Source: Coptis chinensis
Taxonomy: Eukaryota > Streptophyta > Magnoliopsida > Ranunculales > Ranunculaceae
Length of the DNA stretch: 64,000 nt
NCBI GenBank assembly: GCA_015680905.1
Contig: CM027381.1
Location: 66,391,501 to 66,455,500, forward strand
Reading direction: 5' to 3'
This document shows positions 58,387 through 64,000 of the stretch, piece by piece. The position numbers and the translations under genes were made by a program. A model generated the notes under the pieces. It was not told the origin of the DNA. It was given only the letters and a program-made list of their open reading frames with translations, and ran no database searches. Positions within the stretch are counted from its first letter, which is position 1. Each line of letters opens with the position of its first letter.

Positions 58387-59300
58387 TTTAGTTGGTTGAA
58401 GTTTTGTTAGACCCAGTTGTTTATATAATAAAAAGGGAGTAAGTTAACACTCGCTCCCAGGTCTAATAAAGTAGTTGTTATGAAGGTATCACCTAAGGTG
58501 CATTGTACAGTAGGATGACCAGGGTCCTTGTACTTAACAATTCCGTTATGTTAAGATAAAGAGGGATATTGTTCAGTTAAGAAGGCTTCATTGGGTATGT
58601 TAGTTTTTCTCTTCTTGGTGCACAACTATTTTAGAAATTTAGCGTGTCCAGGTAGACTTTTTATAGCATCTAGAAAAGGTAGGTTTATAGTCAGATTTTT
58701 AAACACTTCCCTAATCTCATCAAAATTTTCGTCCTTTTTAGACACAATTAGTCTCTCGGGATACGATGGTTTATCTCTATATTTAGCAATATTATTAGTC
58801 TTTGCTTTATCTCTAGCCGTTTTCCATCTAGGTGTCCATATTGGAACCTCTACAGGTGTAGGGTCTTCAATTTCTATTATTGGGTCTTGTAAGGTTTTCC
58901 CTTTTGGTTGTGGTTTAACTGGTACTTCTACAGTTGTAGGGTCTTTAGTTTCTATTACAGTATTTGGTATGGTTTCATTTTCAGCTTCTGTTTGCTGGTG
59001 GTCTTCAGGCATAATTACTTTATTATCAACTACTTTCCCTGAACGAAGGGTAGTGACTGCCTGTAGGTCCCCTTGGTTTATATTACCATTACAGTGAATA
59101 CTATTTATTTCAAAGGCGGTGTTTGTTGACTTAGGATTAGGCACTCCTTGACCTGGAAACATGCCTGTTTGGTTATTATTTTGGTTAGGAGACATGTCAA
59201 TAACCTTTTGGCACAAAGACTGCATCATTTGCATAATTTGTTTCATCATATTAGAGTTTTGATCATGCTGATCTTTCATCAAGTTGGAGTTTTGTTGCAT
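58387..59300 (-). pseudogene. Right copy: gag-protease linker and protease N-terminus
   Basis: 59300-58626 is open, from a Gln/Met-rich start through VTTLRSGKVVDNKVIMPEDH to NLTINLPFLDAIKSLPGHAK; a TAG follows. LLDLGASVNLLP, the catalytic motif, is intact but beyond the stop. Confidence 0.75.
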
Positions 59301-59467
59301 AATTTGATTTTGTTTTTCAACAAGGTCACTACTACTACTTTTGTAGATGGTTGAACTGGAATTAAGGCTTGTTGAGCGTTCATGTCTTGATGTTGATAGT
59401 TCTGGGTCATGGGCACTAAATCTCTATTCTGGTTACCTAAGTTCCCTTGTCCTTGATGTTGAGTTAA

Positions 59468-60340
59468 CTAGTTGAAGTGTGATGGTTGTGGTGGTGGTTG
59501 TGCATAGACAAGAGGACAATAGAAGTTGGAATGGTCAAGACTAAAATAGACATTACAACGAATAGAGTTAATGTTCATGACAGGAGTGGGTTGTTGTTTA
59601 ACAGAGATGACATCTACCTCTTTAGTGACGGCATCGATAAGAGTTGTAAGCTCGGAATTAGGTTTAACCTCAAAAGAAGGAGTGGAGCGGGAAGAGTCGT
59701 TACCTCCCCAATTGTTGTTCCTCTTAGATTGATCTTCTAAGAATGTATAAGCCTCCAAGGCTCCTTTACTAAGAAAACTACCGCCAGTTATGATATCTAG
59801 AACCTCCTTATGACGATGTGAAAGCCCCTTGAAGAAAGCACGAACAAGCGTGTCTTTCGCAAGATTATGATGTAGGCATTCAATGAGAAGATCAGTGAAA
59901 TGATTCCAGGCCTTTGAAAGGGATTCATGAGAATTCCGGCGGAAGAAATGAATCTTGTGAAGCATTTCATCTGTCTTTAGTGGTGGGTAAAACTGTTCCA
60001 TGAACAAATGAACAAGTTGAGCCCATGAGTCCACAGAGTTTGGCGTTTGGGTAGTTAACCAAGACGCCGCCTTGTCGGCTAGGGTGAAAGGAAACACCCT
60101 AAGTTTAACTTGATCTGGACTTATGCTAGGATGATGGAATGTAGTGAGAACTTGCTCTATCCTACGCATATGCTAGTAAGGTTTCTCGTGGTCTAAACCA
60201 TGAAAAATTGGTAACAAGTTAAATATATTAGGGGGAATTCGAAAGTCCCCCACTAGGACTGCAAGAACGATGTACGACTTAGGGCCATTGTTTAGGGCTT
60301 TATAAAAATCAGAGAGAGGAGTCTCTTGTTCTTTAGCCAT
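59468..60340 (-). pseudogene. Right copy: Gag
   Basis: Starts MAKEQETPLSDFYKALNNGP (ATG 60340). An in-frame TAG follows HEKPY, then the capsid part is open to LSHRHKEVLDIITGGSFLSK and on to the degenerate knuckle CNVYFSLDHSNFYC, where the second Cys is Tyr. Confidence 0.85.
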
Positions 60341-60343
60341 TGA

Positions 60344-61565
60344 TGCAGGTGTAGTGTGTGAAATTCTAAATAGGCGTGTGGTATTTATGTCTACAAAAAA
60401 CAAGCCTGATTATACTAGAATTAAAACTCCTCTGACAGAAGTGGCGAGGAGTGGAAGAAGGAGTACCTGAATGCCTCCTTGCTACGCGTTTGAATAGCGT
60501 CTTGTATACACGATCTCAGTGTTTGTATGATGTTAGAAACACTGAATAACTTGAAGAAATGAAAATTTGGACTGACCTGTGAAAATCGAGCTGCTCCAGA
60601 AGAGGGCGCAGGTCGCGCTCCTGTCTAACTCAAGTTCCAGGTGGTTGAATGCGGGGCGCGCTTGGAAATAGGCTACCTAGGGCGCGGGTCGCGTTCGTGC
60701 TTGGCACAATGTCCAGGTGGTTGAACATGGGGCGTGCTTGTGCTTGACACAATGTCCAGGCGGTTGAGTGCGAGGCGCGCTCCAAAAAATTTGAAATTTT
60801 TATAGTAGTTTGCTAAGACTTCTATCAAGTAGCTAGTAAAATTTCAGATCAATTAGAGCTATGAAAGTCCTTCTACTGCCTTTCAAAGTTTGTGAAATAG
60901 TTTTCGAACACAATTCAAACAACTGAACGGTTAACCAATCAAAATAGAGACAAAAATCTCCAAAATTTTAATGGAGACTCCTGAAAGACCATGTATATTC
61001 CTGTAAAACGTTTAGAGCAATTGGACTTCTACAAACCCTCCTTGCTGGCTATTGTTCCAGAAATTAAGTGTTTGCAAAACTGCAGAAATACACTGGAAAC
61101 ACTCCTCTAGTTAGGAGGTTAAAACAAATAAAAAACTCGTAAAATTTTTATTGAAACCTCCTGACTTAGGATAGATACTCCTGTAAAAAGTTTAGAATTT
61201 TTGGAACTGCCTAAGTAACCTTACTTGTCTGTTTTTCAAGAACTTACGGTTTGCAAACTGAAATGCAGCACTGTAAAGATCGTATTTGTTCACAAGGTAA
61301 AACAATTAGGAAAAATATGAAAAAATTACAGTAAATCAATAACACCTTAAAGATTACGCCTGTAAATTTTCAGAATTTTTCAAAATTTACAAATACCTTT
61401 ACTGCAGTATTTTTCTCTGTGAATCTGCAGCCCCTATGCCTAAAACAGTGAACAGTTCCAAAAATTCAAGAAATAAGAATGAAAAATTAAAAGGGTGGGT
61501 AGGTAGAGAATGGGGGATTGCCCCTTGAATTTAAGCAATTGAATTCTTGTCTTGAACGAGATTAA
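60344..61565 (-). other. Leader of the right copy with GC-rich repeats
   Basis: At 60600-60790, three units of about 60 bp contain GGGCGCGC/GGGGCGTGC and TTGGCACAATGTCCAGGTGG. Confidence 0.65.
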
Positions 61566-61581
61566 GATGGCAGCAGCGCCA
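61566..61581 (-). promoter_or_regulatory. Primer binding site, tRNA-Asp type (right copy)
   Basis: TGGCGCTGCTGCCATC on the minus strand, one or two changes from the other copies. Confidence 0.7.
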
Positions 61582-61583
61582 TT

Positions 61584-62845
61584 TGATAACCCGTAAATAC
61601 TCAACTAGATTACTCTAACCTTATTCTTACGGTTTATCAATTATTTATTTCCTACTCTCACATATATATATTCATGCAATATATAGAGTACGGAATCGTT
61701 CCACTCTTAAACTATCAAGACATAAATGGAATTCATGCAATATATAGAGTACGGAATCGTTCCACTCTTAAACTATCAAGACATAAATGGAATTCAACTA
61801 ATCAAACACAAGGAACAATGGTGAGAGTAATGAGATGTGAAATTTCTATTCTAAATAACAACTATTCTAACAAGCAATCATCCTCACATGACTTCCTTAA
61901 CCTCCTCTAATGGAGGTTTTAGCCTAATATCATTATACTATCATTCCCAACACAAGAACAATAATAATAAGTCATAATTTAATAACTAATTTAAACTTTA
62001 TAAATCTAATTTTAACAATAGTCTAAGAATCAAAATGAAGACAACCTAATTTATGAATTTAAAACAACTAAAGCTAAATAAGAATTTAATCAATAATTAA
62101 ATTGAAATGAAAACTAATACTTTATTATAAAACTAATAGTGATTCTAAATAATAATCTACTTTCTTCTAACACTAATTAATTGAAGGTAAAAACTAGATC
62201 TAAAACAAGCTATTCTAACTAATTAATGGAGTCTAACCTAATTTTCTAATCTAGATCTAGGTTATCTTAAGAGTTAAGTCTTCTCCATACAAATGGAGGA
62301 GACCAGATCCACTTTTTCGTGCATGGGCTAAGGAGCCATGTTTTGGGCCGGAAAATAGAGCCCAAACCCCAATTTCTTCAGTCCACAGAGGCCTTTTCAA
62401 TTAGATTTGACTTCCATAGACTTTTTACCCACTTTTGCTCCTCTGATTGGGTCAAGGGTTGGACCATTGGAAAGCTCCTTCCGAGTCAGTCGTTTTAACA
62501 TAAGGGAGGCCCAATTTCGAGGTCTGAGTCCAAAGATACAACCTTTGGAAGTTCTGCTGACTTTTATGCGCTGTTTCTGCCCGCGTTGACTTTGACTTTT
62601 CAGCTTTGACTGGGCTTTAAAAAGGCTTTTTCTCCATGAATTTTGACCTTTTATCATAGAAATTCTTAGCGACCAACCCTTGCTCCTTTATCTCGCAAAA
62701 GGGACGCATTTCTGCACATATTCGACTCCAATGCCTGAAATACACAAAAGCAGGATAACAGTCCTAACTCTTACTTATTAATCACATAATTGGTCTAAAG
62801 CAATATTGTTAAAGGGGTTAAAACTACAGTTTTGGGCTCTTATTA
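61584..62845 (-). repeat. 5' LTR of the right Athila-like copy
   Basis: 1262 bp, TGATAACCCG...GGGCTCTTATTA. The outer terminus has TATTA for TATCA. It contains a 61-bp tandem duplication. Confidence 0.85.
61670..61791. repeat. 61-bp tandem duplication in the LTR
   Basis: 61670-61730 is repeated exactly at 61731-61791 (starts ATTCATGCAATATATAGAGT). The open frame here is a by-product. Confidence 0.9.
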
Positions 62846-63045
62846 GGCTTTAAACATAGAACTTCCTCGGCAATCATCTTGACTCATTTTCTATGCAAAA
62901 TGACATCTTTAAGCACATAAACAGCTTCAAGACCTGAAATACATAAAAACACGTAAACATTACTAACTTTTATTTATTATAAACATAATTGTCCTAAATA
63001 GAATATTATTAAGGGGGTTTAAACTACACTTTTGGGTGCTTATCA

Positions 63046-63050
63046 ACACC
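63046..63050. repeat. Target duplication ACACC of the old LTR (right)
   Basis: Same as 52527-52531. Confidence 0.75.
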
Positions 63051-63073
63051 CTCACACTGTTTGGTTCAAAGTT

Positions 63074-63133
63074 CAAACGACCAGTTCAGATCGTTTGGTT
63101 TTAAACCTAAACGACTTCACTATGTCGTTTGGG
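63074..63133. repeat. Two hairpin units AAACGACC...GGTCGTTT type
   Basis: CAAACGACCAGTTCAGATCG then AAACGACTTCACTATGTCGT; the first closely matches CAAACGACCTATTCAGATCA at 52472. Confidence 0.75.
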
Positions 63134-63149
63134 GTAAAATCAAATTAAA

Positions 63150-63445
63150 TCAAATTACACTTATTCCAAATTACATTAAAATATCATATTGACAACATTA
63201 AACAACTTAGTCGATCACTCGATTGCCACCCGAATCAACTTAGTCGATCACTCGATTTCCAAATAAAAAAAAATAAAATCAAAGCCCAAACATTATTTAC
63301 AAATAACATCAAAATAAAATCAAAATACACTTGTTCCAAATTACATCAAAATAACATGTCAAACATTATTTACAAATAACATCAAAATAAAATGAAATTA
63401 CACTTGTTCCAAATTACATCAAAATATCATATCGACAACATTGAA
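63150..63445. repeat. Direct repeats in the 3' flank of the OTU-like gene
   Basis: Units with ACACTTGTTCCAAATTACAT, AACATTATTTACAAATAACA and AACTTAGTCGATCACTCGAT occur two or three times. Confidence 0.75.
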
Positions 63446-63449
63446 CAAC

Positions 63450-64000
63450 TTAGTCGATAATATGTATTGTTGGGTCTTCAATGGGCTCGTCTTCCCATAT
63501 TAGATTGGGAGTGTTCAATGCCATAAATTGCAATTTCCTTGCTATGAATGCCAAATTCCAACTTTTAGTAATATCATATCGAGCTCTAAGCCATTGCCGC
63601 ATTACTGGAGGAACTAGACAATCTTGAACAAATTCAAGATGGACAAAATGATTTCCACCAACATGTGCGCTACCAAACACTTTTTTCACTCTTTTAGAAT
63701 TTGCTTAGGTTCTCAGCGGCATGATAAGGAAGCACTGATGACGTTCTAAATGCAGAAGGACAACATTAAATCTTGAATCAAATATGTATCCAACAAAGGG
63801 CATGCTTATCCACTTATTTAAGGGTGCATAACCTTCTTCATTTGGGATTATTTTCTTCATATAAATAGCCTCATTTTGACTGTACAAAGTACAATAAAGG
63901 GGGAGGTGGTCAATAAGCTCTTGGTACAACTCATTTCTCATCTATGGCTAATCTTTTTGACTTCTTCCTAATGCAATGTACAAAGCTCTATAACCGCAGT
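63450..64000 (-). pseudogene. OTU-like cysteine protease domain of a MULE protein, partial and stopped
   Basis: The gene runs off the right edge. At the edge CGYRALYIALG matches the OTU catalytic Cys block (Cys codon 63998-63996). Then come MRNELYQELIDHLPLY, WISMPFVGYIFDSRFNVVLL and HVGGNHFVHLEF, where the His fits the OTU catalytic His, and PPVMRQWLRARYDI; the stop is next to 63450. In-frame stops lie between the Cys block and MRNEL (two TAG) and after PLRT (TAA). In plants such an OTU-like tail is found behind FAR1/MULE-type transposases. The transposase itself would lie beyond the window. Confidence 0.7.

Larger units (their letters stand above)
57771..62845 (-). mobile_element. Right Athila-like copy (minus strand), 3'-truncated
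   Basis: 5' LTR at 61584-62845, primer site, leader, gag, linker and protease, ending at about 57771 after codons for KEPPDT. No 3' LTR. Its LTR-to-linker part (58775-62845) is an imperfect inverted repeat of the left copy; the extra protease part (57771-58774) lies between the arms. Confidence 0.85.
52532..63045 (-). mobile_element. Old Athila-like LTR with two later Athila-like insertions
   Basis: The outer parts 52532-53475 and 62846-63045 are the two ends of one LTR in the orientation of element A's LTRs (TGACA...TTATCA), flanked by ACACC. Without the insertions it would be a solo LTR. About 170 bp of its middle, by comparison with the other LTRs, is missing between the two parts. Confidence 0.75.
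33696..64000 (+). mobile_element. Inferred large Mutator-like element with PMD and OTU-like genes, broken by insertions
   Basis: After removing the solo LTR (34296-37116), element B (39368-51497) and the 52532-63045 block, each with its target duplication, the remaining DNA is continuous. It holds a 5' non-coding region with AAACGACC hairpins, a plus-strand PMD gene, about 750 bp of shared-type 3' sequence, and a minus-strand OTU-like gene running off the window. Terminal inverted repeats were not found: the left end may lie left of element A and the right end is outside. The unity of the element is inference. Confidence 0.4.

Noticed and set aside
61674..61910. 78-codon frame in the right LTR
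   Set aside because: Contains a repeated segment created by the 61-bp tandem duplication in an LTR.
53471..62850. Treating 53476-62845 as one element with inverted LTRs
   Set aside because: Outer flanks GAAAG and GGCTT are not a target duplication, and each half has its own 5' end and primer site; two fused insertions explain it better.
1..64000. tRNA or rRNA genes
   Set aside because: No cloverleaf-like sequence with A and B boxes or rRNA segment was noticed by eye; only primer sites complementary to tRNA 3' ends were seen. A tRNA search program would be needed to be certain.

Overview
This is nuclear DNA of a flowering plant, most likely a eudicot. It is AT-rich, its genes have GT-AG introns, and most of its length is plant-specific transposable elements (Athila-like and Ogre/Tat-like LTR elements, Mutator-like elements, a CACTA element, a Tourist-type MITE, an L1 fragment). 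The only apparently intact host gene is a pectin methylesterase/invertase inhibitor (PMEI) gene at 8039-8665. There is no sign of a bacterial, organellar or CRISPR-type locus. The species cannot be named from the sequence.

Layout. 1-2.9 kb: decayed retrotransposon-like DNA, an LTR-like promoter region and a small cysteine-rich gene candidate. About 3.0-7.6 kb: a minus-strand MuDR-type element whose catalytic core is deleted. 8.0-13.3 kb: a tandem PMEI pair; the second copy is a pseudogene split by a 5'-truncated L1 (10855-12075, 7-bp target duplication) and by a 696-bp Mutator-type miniature element (12241-12936, 9-bp target duplication). 13.4-17.4 kb: a FAR1-type Mutator-like element with terminal inverted repeats of about 365 bp.

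17.9-33.7 kb: element A, a complete minus-strand Athila-like LTR element (17866-33690, target duplication CCAAT). A Harbinger-type MITE sits in its 3' LTR and a 5.3-kb CACTA element in its 3' interior. 34.3-37.1 kb: a solo LTR. 37.6-39.3 kb and 51.5-52.2 kb: exons of a decayed plant mobile domain (PMD) gene. One of its introns carries element B (39368-51497, target duplication ATGAC), an Ogre/Tat-like LTR element with gag and protease remnants only.

52.5-63.0 kb: an old Athila-like LTR (target duplication ACACC) that received two further Athila-like elements in opposite orientation. These are now fused into a large inverted repeat. From 63.45 kb to the window end: the C-terminal part of an OTU-like cysteine protease gene on the minus strand.

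If the insertions are removed in order, the PMD gene and the OTU-like gene become convergent neighbours about 0.75 kb apart. They share the same hairpin repeats (AAACGACC/GGTCGTTT) and similar 3' flanks. The most interesting reading of the window is therefore one large Mutator-like element coding for both a PMD protein and an OTU-bearing protein, later broken by at least five retroelement insertions. Nearly every TE gene here is damaged by stops or frameshifts, so most of the window is inactive.
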